64,000 nucleotides of DNA from Cervus elaphus. Taxonomy: Eukaryota; Chordata; Mammalia; Artiodactyla; Cervidae. Both the position numbers and the translations under genes were made by a program. Below, piece by piece: positions 32,757 to 43,289 of the stretch (within the stretch, counting starts at the first letter, position 1; the number at the start of each line of letters is the position of its first letter). The notes under the pieces were generated by a model that saw only the letters and a program-made list of their open reading frames with translations, did not search any database and was not told where the DNA came from. The stretch spans positions 65,470,015 to 65,534,014 of the forward strand of contig NC_057823.1 in the NCBI RefSeq assembly GCF_910594005.1, in the 5' to 3' direction.

Positions 32757-32768
32757 CACCACCCATCT

Positions 32769-32835
32769 AAGTGCTTTATATTCACCACCTCATCAAATCC
32801 TCCCAACAGGAGACAGCCTGAACTTTCAGATTCTA
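32769..32835 (-). mobile_element. MIR fragment
   Basis: AGTGCTTTATATTCACCACC followed by CATCAAATCCTCCCAACAGG is the minus-strand MIR tail. Short remnant. Confidence 0.6.
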
Positions 32836-33492
32836 GAGTTACTGATGAGAGGGTGGAAGCAGATGCCTGTTCATAAGGTAGGTGAGACTTGGGATTGTAC
32901 AACTTGTTAACCCTCCAGAGCTGTGAGCCTCTCTGTTAGACTGTAGCTGTCTAAACCAAAGAACACTCAGAGGTGAAGCATCACTCTTCCAATGTGTGAA
33001 GCACTGTCTTTCATTATGAGTGTATTTTAATTCATACTTAACAGACGGCCCTTGTCTTTTATTAGTTCAACTTTCCAACAGTCCACAGTTTTAAGCATTA
33101 TATGTTGACAGCTCTAACACTGCTCTTGAGTGCCAAATCTCAACTTCATACATCAGATAATGAATAACATTCCAAGATAATGATGTCATCCTGTTTCAAC
33201 ACATGATGTGCAGACACACACATACACACACACAAATGCACAACTACCACTGGCTATTTGGAAAGCCACCTTGCCCGATACTGTAGCCAATCGAAAATTA
33301 GGACTACTAAATCCAATCTTCAAAAATATTGAGGAGATGTTGGGATTATGTTATATCTAAAATTACAGTAAGATTAAAGTTTAATCAATTTTAGTTCTGG
33401 GAAATGAAATCATGATTACATCATGCATATGCATTTTTTATTATTTATGCACACACATTTTGAGCAATACATTCATTATAGAAGTAGGAGTC
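32836..33492. other. Unassigned stretch with weak CA repeat
   Basis: An imperfect CA tract lies at 33211-33240. Nothing else recognised. Confidence 0.42.
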
Positions 33493-33799
33493 TACTTAAA
33501 AGTATTAGATAAGTATGAAATAGCTTGAAGTGGTACTTCGCTGGTGGCTCAGACAGTAAAGAATCTGCCTGCAATGCAGGAGACCTGGGTTTGATCCCTG
33601 GGTTGGGAAGATCCTCTGGTGAGGGGAATGGTAACCCACTCCAGTATTCTTGCCTGGAGAAGCCCATAGACAGAGGAGCCTGGTGGGCTACAGTCCATGG
33701 GTCACAGAGAATCACACATGATGACTGAGCGACTAACACACTTGCTTACTTACTCAGTACTTAAAAGTATCAGATAAGGATAAAATATCTTGAAGTGGT
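33493..33799. repeat. 42-bp direct repeats flanking a Bov-tA
   Basis: Bases 33493-33534 and 33758-33799 align over 42 positions with 38 matches and no gap, and the Bov-tA fills the space between. Both copies begin TACTTAAAAGTAT and end CTTGAAGTGGT. This is about three times the usual SINE target-duplication length. Confidence 0.9.
33534..33757 (+). mobile_element. Bov-tA SINE
   Basis: Forward copy: head TACTTCGCTGGTGGCTCAGA and GGTTTGATCCCTGGGTTGGG, body CACTCCAGTATTCTTGCCTG, tail with TGAGCGACTAACACACTTGC. The region between the 42-bp repeats contains nothing else. Confidence 0.95.
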
Positions 33800-34344
33800 T
33801 TACAATAAAAGGCACTAATGAGAAAAGATGTTTATAACATAGAAAACAGGTTAGCAAATGCCATACACATAAAATAGAAATTACATTCTAAAAATCTAAA
33901 TTAATATAGTTTTTGAGCTTCTTAGCAGGCAATCAAAAAAGAGATAACATGATATTCTCACAGAGTGCAAAAAAGGTTTTTTGTAAAGTAAAATAAAGCA
34001 AAATTTCATTTAATCTCATCACTTCCAAAACTCTGTTTCCTTTTGTCTCACCCTAGCTCTAGAATAGAAATTACAGGCAAAACCACAAGTTTAGATATTG
34101 CTGTATAAGATTGAAAGGGGTGTATGCATGGTGTAAAATGAGGAGCATAAAAGACTCGTATGACTAAATATATCTACCCTGTAAATGAACTGTAATATTA
34201 AAATTTCCATCAGTTGGAAAGACTAACAATGGTGTATTTAACTGGATTTTAAAACAAATAAATCACCCTAATTAGAGTGTGGATTAGTGCACTGATATTA
34301 AATAGGAGATCAGACTCTAGTCTTCTTGCCACACAGCAACATTC
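33800..34344. other. Unassigned AT-rich stretch
   Basis: No recognised repeat or frame. Confidence 0.42.
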
Positions 34345-34560
34345 TCAATCAAGTTCCAGTAAATATTTTTATATCTGAGTTGGATAAGGACATTGATTGC
34401 ATTTGAATCAAATTTGCAGATGCTACAAAGCTGGAAGAAGCAATAAACATTTTATATAATCATTTTAGAATCCTAAAAGTTCTCAATGTGTTACGATAAG
34501 AAGAATTTTAAAAGTTGAAATTTATTTGGGATAAATAGAGATTCCTAGGGAATTGACTAG
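34345..34560 (+). mobile_element. L3/CR1-like LINE remnant
   Basis: TCAAATTTGCAGATGCTACA followed by AAGCTGGAAGAAGC matches the CR1/L3 reverse-transcriptase segment that encodes FADDTKLGG; here bases 34413-34433 read FADATKL, with the second catalytic Asp replaced by Ala. Upstream GAGTTGGATAAGGACATTGA and downstream GAAATTTATTTGGGATAAAT fit the same element. Very old and non-functional. Confidence 0.6.
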
Positions 34561-34622
34561 TTAATAACTTAGGTGTCTCTCAAACCCTGAAATACTACTG
34601 TTTGATTCCAAACGGGGCTGTG

Positions 34623-34835
34623 CATGCATGCTTAGTTATGTCAAACTCTCTGTGACACCATGGACTGCAGCCCGCCAGACTCCCCTGTCTACGGGATTTT
34701 TCAGGCAAGAATACCAGAGAGGGTTGCCATTTTCTACTCCAGGGAATCTTCCCGAACCAGGGATCGAACCTGCATCTCTTAGGTCTCCTGCTTCGGCAGG
34801 TGGATTCTTTACAACTGAGCCACCTTGGAAGCCCT
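34623..34835 (-). mobile_element. Bov-tA SINE, first of tandem pair
   Basis: Reverse copy: CACCATGGACTGCAGCCCGC, then head GGGATCGAACCTGCATCTCT and CACCTTGGAAGCCC. Left flank CCAAACGGGGCTGTG (34608-34622) recurs on its right as CTAAATGGGGTTGTG (34836-34850). Confidence 0.94.
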
Positions 34836-34850
34836 CTAAATGGGGTTGTG

Positions 34851-35073
34851 CTATGCTGTGCCAAGTCACTTCAGTTGCATTCAACTCTTTGTGACCCCAT
34901 GGATTGTAGCCCACAAGGCTCCTCTGTCCATGGGATTTTCCAGACAAGAACACTGGAGTGGGTTGCCATTTCCTCCTCTAGGGTATCTTCCAGACCCAGG
35001 GATGGAACCTGCATCTCTTGTGTCTTCTGCATTGGCAGAAGGGTTCTTTAGCACTAGTTCCCCCTGGGAAGTC
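34851..35073 (-). mobile_element. Bov-tA SINE, second of tandem pair
   Basis: Reverse copy: CCATGGATTGTAGCCCACAA, head AGGGATGGAACCTGCATCTC and CCCCTGGGAAGTCC. Flanks CTAAATGGGGTTGTG (34836-34850) and CCAAATAGGGTTGGG (35074-35088). It differs from its neighbour at many positions, so the pair is probably two insertions and not one recent duplication. Confidence 0.94.
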
Positions 35074-35139
35074 CCAAATAGGGTTGGGTATCCTCAAATG
35101 CAATGGCGTTGTGGTTCAGGAGGTGTCATTCATTGACAC

Positions 35140-35877
35140 TACAAAAGGGATGCTCTTTACCTCCCTCCCCACTACACAGCACAGCCGCCCTTAAGTGTCC
35201 AAGTCCATCCACTCTGTCTCCACTGCTATCACCTGGTACAGATCACCACCATCTCTCTCCTACGACACTGCAATAGCCCATGAAACATCTCCTCTCTCCA
35301 ACATGATCACCCACTAAAATTTCTCCTCCACAGATAAGCCAGACCAAACTTCTCAAATGTAAAATAAACTTTTATTATATATGTAAAAAATGTTTGCATC
35401 GTTTCTTCTTAAAACTCTTCCCATATTTACCCAATATTAGATTTTTTTTTAAAAAATCTTGATCATAACTCTTACAGCCCCACAACATCAGACCTCTCTG
35501 TTATCTCTTTGACCACTTCAGTTACCCCCTTCCCACACACAGAGTTCACTCTGATCCTGCCACACTAGCCTTCCTTTTGCAAATATGCCATGTTGTATTC
35601 TAGGTCAAGGTCTTGGACTTCGCTGCTATCTAGAACACACTTCTCTCAAATCTTTACATGACCAGCCTAACCTCATCATTTTTTTTTTCTTTTTCTGTGT
35701 TATTTACAGCAACTAAACTGGTTTTTGTATTTCACTTAATTTTCTATTGTGTCTATTTTCTCCCTCTTGTTAGAACATAAAGTCTATAAGAGCTAGTTAT
35801 TTGGATATAATTCTCTACTGAATTCCCAAAGTCTAGACAGAATAATGTCCAGAGTGGAATTTAACGTGCATTTGCTG
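35140..35877 (+). mobile_element. L2 LINE 3' part, about 740 bp
   Basis: Forward L2 in good order: GATCCTGCCACACTAGCCTT, GACTTCGCTGCTATCTAGAA, GTTAGAACATAAAGTCTATA and the tail AATAATGTCCAGAGTGGAA with GTGCATTTGCTGGAAG. Frames are broken. One of the longest L2 pieces in the window. Confidence 0.72.
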
Positions 35878-35998
35878 GAAGAGAGTGAGGGAAAAGGGAA
35901 GGGAGAGGGGAAAGAAGCAGGAAGGAAAGAAAGGAAGAAAAGAAAGAAGGAAGGAGGCAGTAAAGAAGAAAGGGAGGGAGGAAAAGCAAAAAGAAATT
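35878..35998. repeat. GA-rich low-complexity tract
   Basis: About 120 purine-only or nearly purine-only bases composed of GGAA, GAAA and GGGA units (a polypurine tract). Capable in principle of triplex formation. Confidence 0.9.
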
Positions 35999-37039
35999 GC
36001 CTGTAAAAAAAACCCTTTAGAACTGGCTACATGCTTGATTCCATTAAAAACAATGACTCTATGACACCAAATTTGTACTCATGAAGTTACACTCACCCTT
36101 CAAAAACAGAAGAGAATAGGGAATTGTGCTATTTATTATCTTCTACAGAACAGAACAGACATTGTCTTCAAACAAGGTGTTTTCCTCATGTAATTTGTCA
36201 TTCATAGCTAAAGTCCAATTAATCAAGTTCCCAGTAATAAGGCTTGAATTTTCACTGAAAGAGTAAAATTAAAGATCCTTATAAACAATTATGCAAAGAA
36301 GAAAAATCAAACTATAGTGGGCTATCTCTTTACCTCCCAATAAATAAATAAACAAATACATAAGAAAATAATTTTCCTTATACCACTTAGGGGATCTAGT
36401 GTGTCAGATGGCAGTAAATTTCTGCCTAGGGTGTTACCAGTATTTTTTGTTGTTGTTAAGTTGTGGCAGCTTTAGTCCTATAATGAATCTACTTTCTGAT
36501 GGAAGGCTAGGGATTAGTAGCAATAAAAAAAGGAGAAAGATTTGACATTTTCATAGGGAAAATGTGGGAAGCACTTGTTCTCCCATTAAACATGATATTT
36601 CAGTGGCTGGCTGCTCTGAGGGAGAATGTTCTGTACCTTGGCTGTGTCTTCTCGGGTTGAGAGGAAAGCAGCAGCTTAAGGTATAAATAACTGTTTGAAT
36701 AGTCTGCATTCTGCATGGCTGTAATGTTCCTAGCCAACAAAAAGTCCTTATTGTACCAAGCCAGGGTGATGATGCTGAAGAGAAAAGAAAGGCTTTGCTT
36801 GTTCAGGATATTATAGCTTTCACTGTGTCTCTAAAAAGGTTTTTGTCATCAAATTAGCCAAATCCTGTGTCCACTTGAATTTCTCATTTGCCTAGTGTTC
36901 CTTTCCTTTGAATGAGAAACATCTGTGCTGACTTCTATTCCTGCCCATGCTGTACACATTTTGAAATACAAGAGCTTTAAATGGATTGAGAATCAAGCAT
37001 ATCTTGCTTATCCTACTCAGTGCCCTTGACTGTGCTCAG
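35999..37039. other. Repeat-poor unique stretch
   Basis: About one kilobase with no recognised interspersed repeat and no coding frame. It might hold conserved non-coding sequence, but that cannot be judged from one genome. Confidence 0.45.
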
Positions 37040-37890
37040 TTATTTGCTAATCCAACAAATATTTACTGAGTCCCTACTAAGTGTGAGGATATGGTATGGA
37101 CAGAAACAGTTCCCACCTACGTGAAGTTTATAGTCCATCAGGGTTCTAGATGTTGATCTAATAGTCAGTTCTGTGAGAAGCATTTTGAAAGGTGAATACA
37201 AGGTGGTAGGTCATGATGTGGGGCTTCCCTGGGGACAGCTCAATGATAAAGAATCCACCACCAATGTAGGGGATGCGGGTTTGATCTCTGGGTCGGGAAG
37301 ATCTCCTAGAGAAGGAAATGGTAACTCAGTGTTCTTGCCTGGAAAATCCTATGGGCAGTGGGCTACAGTCCATGTGGTCGCAAAGAGCCAGACGTGACTT
37401 AGCGACTAAACAACATCATGATTTAGTTCTCTCTAAGAAAGTGATATTTAAGCTGAAATCTGAAGGATGAGGACACATGATCCATACTGAAAGAATAAAG
37501 AATATGGGACGGGGTAAGGGCTAAGCTGCAAAGCAAAGGAAGAAGTGATATAAGAAGTCCTAGAGAAAAAGAAGAGGGTGGATGGAGAGCACCTTCAAGG
37601 AACTGAAAGAAAAAGGTCAGGAGAGAAAGACTTGTGATGAAAAGATCATGCTAGGCCCTCTAGATCGAGCCTCTTGGAGAGCTTTATGCACTAAGATAAC
37701 TTGACCAGATTTGCTTTTTTATGAAAATGATTCCAACTACTCTGTAGAGACCTTCGAGGAAGGAGAAGGTTAGTGCCATACTCCAGGTAGGAGAAGATGG
37801 GGGCTCCAGAGAGTGCGGGAGGTGGACTGGGAGATAAGTGGAAAGATGAAAGAGAGATGTAAGGAAACACTGAAAACAGACCATCTAGGG
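37040..37890 (+). mobile_element. Ancient repeat, class unassigned, split by Bov-tA
   Basis: Starts CCAACAAATATTTACTGAGT and continues after the SINE with GATATTTAAGCTGAAATCTG, TCATGCTAGGCCCTCTAGAT and AGAGAAGGAAGGTTAGT-like words, the order of a long, old mammalian repeat. I recognise the pattern but not its family name. Confidence 0.5.
37221..37412 (+). mobile_element. Bov-tA SINE with small deletions
   Basis: Forward copy with head GGGCTTCCCTGGGGACAGCT and body AGATCTCCTAGAGAAGGAAA; the sequence between ATCCTATGGGCAG and TGGGCTACAGTCC lacks the usual AGGAGCC, and other short gaps occur. The flanks share only TCATGAT. Confidence 0.9.
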
Positions 37891-38046
37891 GTGAGGGGTG
37901 ATGAGTCTGCTTCAGAGAACCAGGTGATGAATGACCACTGATGTGAGATATCAAACCTAGAAGGTCACATCAGCCTTTCCAGTTCTCCAGCCAAGAATCT
38001 ACTACCTAAAGAGACAAGTTCAGTTTTCTTATCCTATCTAAAAGAA

Positions 38047-38435
38047 GTTTTCTCAGCACTACTGATATTTGATTTCCCTGGTGATTCAGACAGTAAAGAA
38101 CACACCTGCCAATGCAGGAGCCACAAGAGACGTGGGTTCAAGCCAGGGGTTGGGAAGATCCCCTGGAGAAGGGAATGGCTACCCAATCCAGTATTCTTGC
38201 CTAGAGAATTCCATGGACAGAGGAGCCTGATAGGCTACAGTCCATATAGTCTTAAAGGGTCAGACACAACTTAGCGAGTAACACTTTCACTTTTTTTCAA
38301 TTCCTGTGCACTTTAAAATGATGAGCAGCATTCCTGGTGTCTAGTCACTAGAAGCCAGAAGCAGCTCTGCCTGCCCAAGTTTTGACAACCAAAAATGTCT
38401 CTGGAGGGCGACATCATCCCTCTTGAAGACATAAA
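38047..38435 (-). mobile_element. MER20 (hAT) DNA transposon, split by Bov-tA
   Basis: Reverse MER20: TTTCTCAGCACTACTGATAT before the SINE, then CCTGTGCACTTTAAAATGAT, CATTCCTGGTGTCTAGTCAC, GACAACCAAAAATGTCTCTG and a remnant of the other end near CATCATCCCTCTTGAAG. MER20 is a placental-specific hAT-Charlie element. Confidence 0.8.
38071..38300 (+). mobile_element. Bov-tA SINE inside MER20
   Basis: Forward: TTTCCCTGGTGATTCAGACA, GGTTGGGAAGATCCCCTGGA, AGAGGAGCCTGATAGGCTAC and tail AACACTTTCACTTTTTTT. A 12-base insertion lies in the head (CCACAAGAGACG region). Confidence 0.92.
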
Positions 38436-38589
38436 CCTGTTCTGATTCCACTTCATCCACACATCTTCTTATCGTTCTTTCTCCAATGTACCCTACCCTG
38501 GATCATCACATTCTTGTCCTCACTACTTCCTACATGTGCCAAAAGACCACAGGAGATTTGTTTAATAATGCCATTTCTGGCATCAAAAA

Positions 38590-38775
38590 CACAAACCTGG
38601 GTTATCCTAGCTCCATAGTTCATTAACTGTAAAACATTAAATTACTTAACCACTTTTAGTTCTTCATTTGTAAACTCTCTTCCTTGTGAGACTATTCAGA
38701 AGATTATCACAGTCAAATGAGAAATACAAAGCATCATACGTTTTAGGTTCTCAATTTATTTTAGTTACCAGGAAA
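38590..38775 (+). mobile_element. MIR SINE
   Basis: Forward order: AAATTACTTAACCACTTTTA, GTTCTTCATTTGTAAACTCT, and a tail GTTCTCAATTTATTTTAGTT. Confidence 0.68.
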
Positions 38776-38849
38776 ATATACTCATTTCACCTTTCATGTC
38801 CCTTCCCATGACATAGCCAGGGCCTAAAATAACACTCATCTCTGCTAAC

Positions 38850-39140
38850 CACCACCCACCTATTGAATTTAAATTTGACTTATCTCTCAGGATCCTCATT
38901 GACATTTCTTACCCATGGAATATTTCTACCAATTATTCTTAAATATACTGATTAGTGCTATTTTCAAACTCCAGCAGCAGTTAGAGCTCATACTGTATAA
39001 TTTAGAACTTATTCATTTATTATCATATTTTCCATTTTTCTGTGCAATTCTTCAAACTTCCTAACAGTATACAAATTCCATGATGATAAGGGGAGGATAT
39101 ATTTTTATGGGCAACAACTGATGTTGAATGGATGCCAATA
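38850..39140 (+). mobile_element. L2 LINE 3' end (tentative)
   Basis: ATTCATTTATTATCATATTT and ATACAAATTCCATGATGATA are consistent with the L2 3' region; the end near GATGTTGAATGGATGCCAAT fits the L2 tail loosely. Confidence 0.5.
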
Positions 39141-40523
39141 AATTGAAGCCACCCACAAGTGGGAGGAAAAGTCAATTTCTAATTATAGCTAAGTAGCCAC
39201 AGGACCACCCTGTGCAAAAGCAGCTGGATGGATAAGATCACCTTATTCCTTCTGATCTTGTTCATGCACATGGATGCCAATCTGCATAAAATATAAATGA
39301 ATTCCCAGCAAGAGTGAGCTTCTCTAAGAGACTGACCTTTCTCCTGTGTTTGAAGAGAAGGAAGAGTTCCAGGAATTCAAGGTGAATAAATGGCGCTGCC
39401 ACACACCTTCACAGGAGGCTCTGACTGAGAGCTAGGATCTCATTTGGCTTTGAACTCAGCATGAACTCAATTCTCAAATCTACTGTAGAAACTGACTTTG
39501 AAATTAACCATTTATTCTTTGACCTTGACTTTGCTAAGACACCAAAGTGGACTCAAAGGAAACAGAAGTCTTGACCATTGGACCCATGAGGCAGAGAGTT
39601 AGGAAATGAGGCTTCTATTAGTACTTATATCAAGAAGCTTGCTGTATTTTTGCTATTAGCCAAACTCTTGGTAGGTGTTCCATAAATGTTTATGGAAATA
39701 GATTCTCCAACTCCATGTCTTGAAAAGGCCTTTGTGTCTCCAGCTTCAGTTTTCCTATCTGCAATATGAAAAGCTGAATCAACACCATGGGGTTTCAAAC
39801 TAAACATCTAGTATTTCACAGAGTTGTCCCAAAGTCCACTTGGGACTGGTGATTGGTCAGAAGACATTAAGTGACCAGGATTCTGAACTTGTCATTTTCA
39901 TTTCAATCAGATAATCAGCTTTTTGTTGTTATTGTTGCTATTTTATAATTTTGTGCTCTGCTTAAGTTTCATTTGAATTGAGGAGTCAGCTTCTAAAAAT
40001 AAACAAAAACTTTCAAATCACTGACCTACACAATCTTTAAGGTTCTTCCAACAGTGTGGTATGATCTATGATCTTCATTATGGATAAACAAGAGGAAATG
40101 AGAAGGAAAAAAAAAAAAAGCACTGCTTTTCTGCTTTAAGGAGAGATTTAGGTTATATTCAGAAAAGAGTTTAACTGGAAAAAACTTAAGAGTTAATGAT
40201 AGAATAAGGAAATTAGGCAAATCTTTTCCCTAAATAATTCAAAGTTTGGCTATCATTGTAAATAGACATTCTGGGGGAGCAAGATCAATTTCACTCAACC
40301 AACAACAGTATCACTACAATGAGTATAGCCCTAGATTGCGTACTGGACCCTTAAGAGTAAAGAGCCGTGACTCAGACAAGTTTCCCATCTTCAGAATGTT
40401 CACAATCCAATAGGGAGCTAAGGCATCTAAAATATTTAGCTGGGATAAAATTAAGAAATTGTAAATGCCATATAATTAATACACACCCACACCCACACAG
40501 GCACACAAATATACATACATATG
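39141..40523. other. Mostly unassigned; possible MIR core at 39735-39800
   Basis: The phrase TTCAGTTTTCCTATCTGCAA resembles a MIR core. A 13-base A run lies at 40109-40121 and an irregular CA tract at 40488-40515. No coding frame. Confidence 0.42.
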
Positions 40524-40735
40524 CCTGTGTGCTCAGTTGTGTCTGACTCTTTGTGACCCCATGGACTGTAGCCTGCCAGGCTCCTCTGTCCATGAAACTT
40601 TCCAGGCAAGAATACTAGAGTGGGTTGCCATTACCTACTCCAGGGGATCTTTCCAACCCAGAGATCAAACTTGCATCTCCTGTGCCCTCTGTATTGGCAA
40701 GCAGATTCTTCACCACTGTGCCACATGGGAAGCCC
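40524..40735 (-). mobile_element. Bov-tA SINE
   Basis: Reverse copy: CCATGGACTGTAGCCTGCCA, GGATCTTTCCAACCCAGAGA, head end CCACATGGGAAGCCC. Nearly complete. Confidence 0.94.
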
Positions 40736-40794
40736 ATATATATGGATAAAGCCTCTATTTATATAGATAGAGCCTATATAGAGAAATAGATATG

Positions 40795-40935
40795 TATCTT
40801 CTTTATCCATTCATCTATTCACGAACAATGAGGCTGCTTCCATGACTTGGCTACTGTAAACAGTGCTGCTATGAACAAAGGTGCATGTACCTTTTCAAAT
40901 TATAATTTTTTCCAGATAGAATAAAATAAAAGCCA
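40795..40935 (-). mobile_element. L1 ORF2-end fragment
   Basis: Minus-strand L1: ATCCATTCATCTATTCACGA, GCTTCCATGACTTGGCTACT, AACAAAGGTGCATGTACCTT. Confidence 0.8.
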
Positions 40936-40949
40936 CAGAAGACAGATGG

Positions 40950-41165
40950 AGAAAGTACAGAGGAGTGTTACGGGAGATCCAAGAAGAAGAAAATTAATTT
41001 TGATGGGAAAGATCAGAAATTACGTAACTGAGGAAGTAACTTTTGCACTGAACCAGGAGGAATTTGGAAACAAAAGGTGGCAGAAAGGTCATTCTGGTTA
41101 AGAAAAGACAATGAACCAATGCCCTGAAAAGAGAAATAGTAGGCTCTATCCAGAACACAGCAAGA
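40950..41165 (+). mobile_element. Ancient repeat fragment, same type as at 37.0 kb (tentative)
   Basis: TTGCACTGAACCAGGAGGAA, AGGTCATTCTGGTTAAGAAA and CCAATGCCCTGAAAAGAGAA resemble the middle of the unassigned old repeat at 37040-37890. Confidence 0.38.
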
Positions 41166-41302
41166 AGAGATTTTGTTGGCAGAGAAGTAGGTCCTCATTT
41201 GTGCTCTGCACCAAACATGACCAGTGATATGTCAGGGTACCTTCCCCAACCACTTAAAACTAGAAGAAGCCACTTGATAGAGATTTGAGAAGAAGCAAGA
41301 TT

Positions 41303-41525
41303 TGCTGCTTCCTTGGTGACTCAGATGGTGAAGAACCTGCTTGCAATACAGGAGACCTGGGTTCAATCCCTGGATCAGGAAGATTCCCCTGGAGAAGGGG
41401 ATGGCAACCCACTCCAGTATTCTTGCCTGGAGAATCCATGGGCAGAGGAGCCTGGTAGGCTACAGTCCATGGGGCCGCAAACAGTCAGACACGACTGAGC
41501 GATGAACACTTTCACTTTTTTCAAA
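41303..41525 (+). mobile_element. Bov-tA SINE
   Basis: Forward: GCTTCCTTGGTGACTCAGAT, GTTCAATCCCTGGATCAGGA, GATGGCAACCCACTCCAGTA, tail CGATGAACACTTTCACTTTT. Complete. Confidence 0.95.
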
Positions 41526-41696
41526 TTTTGTTCCATGGCATTTACTCTACCTGGGCAACAATGGAGTGTGGAGTCAGAGCCTCATTCAGATTGGTTCCCA
41601 GTCACAGACACAGAGCCAACGCCCTCAGCCAGCCCTTGATAGATACAAGTCATTATTGTTTTAAGGCACAGAAATACAGTGTCTGATTGTTATCAC

Positions 41697-42247
41697 ATTG
41701 TGGTAGACAGAATTCTCAGGTAGTCTGCATGATTTCCACCCCATGGTAGCCTCACTTTTGTGTAATCCTCTCCTCTTTAGTGACCCTCTTCTAACCAGCC
41801 AAATATGGTGAAGGAGGTGGCAAAGTATCTCTGCAATCACCTTATGTAACGTCAGACTCCATCTTAACAGATCCCACTCTGGCTGTGAAAGATGTAAAAG
41901 ATAGTGGTCTGAAAAGACCACGTGATAAAGAATGGTGGGCCTTTAGGAGCTAAGAGTGACCTCTAGCTGACAGTCACAGAAAAGACAGGAATAGAATGCT
42001 TTTGCGCACGTACATCTGCAGGGAATTGAATTCTGCCAGCAACCAGGTAAACTTGGAAGATGCTCTCAAACTTCAGAAAGAATAGCAGTCCAGTCTGTAC
42101 CTAGACTGTAGCCTGTGAGACCTTGAGCAGAGGACACAAGTAAGCTGTGCCCAGATTCTTGACCCACAGAAAGTAGGAGCTAATAAATGAGCATTGCTTT
42201 CAACTCTGAGGTCTGTTATTGTTTGCTACACAACAGTAGACAACAAA
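41697..42247 (+). mobile_element. ERVL-MaLR LTR (MLT1 type), near full length
   Basis: Forward LTR from TTGTGGTAGACAGAATTCTC, through AGACTCCATCTTAACAGATC and CCTGTGAGACCTTGAGCAGA, to GAGCTAATAAATGAGCATTG and TTTGCTACACAACAGTAGAC. The AATAAA polyadenylation word is kept at about 42183. About 550 bp, a solo LTR. Confidence 0.85.
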
Positions 42248-43289
42248 GACACACAACAGAAACTAGCCTCTCCTCGTTCATACAGAACAGTGGAAATGAA
42301 GTCTATATTTCAGGTGTCTCCTTCAGAAGGCCTCATATACTTAGCTACTGAATCACAGCTCTTTTGTGGACAATGAAAGCTTCTGAAGGTCTTTGAGCAG
42401 AAGGACAGCTTGGTTACAAGAGTACATTCAGAGGAGTAATTTGCAAGCATATGGATGGAAAGATGTATTTGAAAAAAAAATAGATTTGACATTTATGCGT
42501 TTTTAGATACAACTGAGGAATTAAATAAATGCAGAATATTAAGTTCTCTTATCAAATCACTCAAATGTAGAAGGAAAGCTGTTCAGAGGAGCAATGCTGG
42601 CAGTTTTTCCTATATCAAATAGGATGCTGTTTCTACCTGTAATTCTACTTCAGCATGATTAAAATACCTCAAGTCTGTCCCTGGAGTTAAAATGAAAAAT
42701 GTACCCAGTTGCACGCCTCCATCTTGTCACCAGGGGACTATTCCATTTGTTAATAGGCTTTGCTTTTTGCCAGGAATTTCGTTTTGAGCCACGAGTAAAT
42801 TGCCTTTCATCTACACCAAAATTTGAAACATGTACAAAAGTGGTTTATGTTTTATTTACCACTTGCTCCGGCAGGGAGATGGGTTTAGCAGAGCTTAGAT
42901 TCACTTTCCCAAGTCATGTGGGCTGCAGTAGGAAACTGTACTGCAGTCTTTTATTTGCCATGCTATTAAGCTCATGGGGACAAAACCATTTGGCTTGTGA
43001 GAATCCCAATACAACCACTTTCAGAGAAGTATTCAAGCCAGCACAAGAGAATTTCTCTTTTGCTGGTGAAATTCCCTTTCAAAAAAGTATACCCCAGCTG
43101 ATCTTCAGTTTTTTCAGACTTTAGAGGCCAGTCTTTCCTTTAAAACATTGGAGTGGACAGATGTCTAAAGCCCAATGTTCATTCTTCCTACTACGTACTT
43201 CTTCTGGCAAGTCACCCTCAACCACATTTACAGACTATACGATTTGGTTGAGACACTACCACTAATCTGAGAGTGACTTAGGTTGAAGT
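42248..43289. other. Repeat-poor unique stretch
   Basis: No recognised repeat. A 141-codon plus frame at 42699-43124 lacks any domain I know, has no good start context and could be chance; it is noted, not called. Confidence 0.42.

Noticed and set aside
33534..33620. tRNA gene in the Bov-tA heads
   Set aside because: The head is tRNA-Glu-derived but diverged, lacks an intact cloverleaf, and is fused to the Bov-A body, so it is a SINE.
42699..43124. 141-codon plus open frame in a repeat-poor region
   Set aside because: No recognisable motif and no splice or start evidence; kept only as a note in the feature list.
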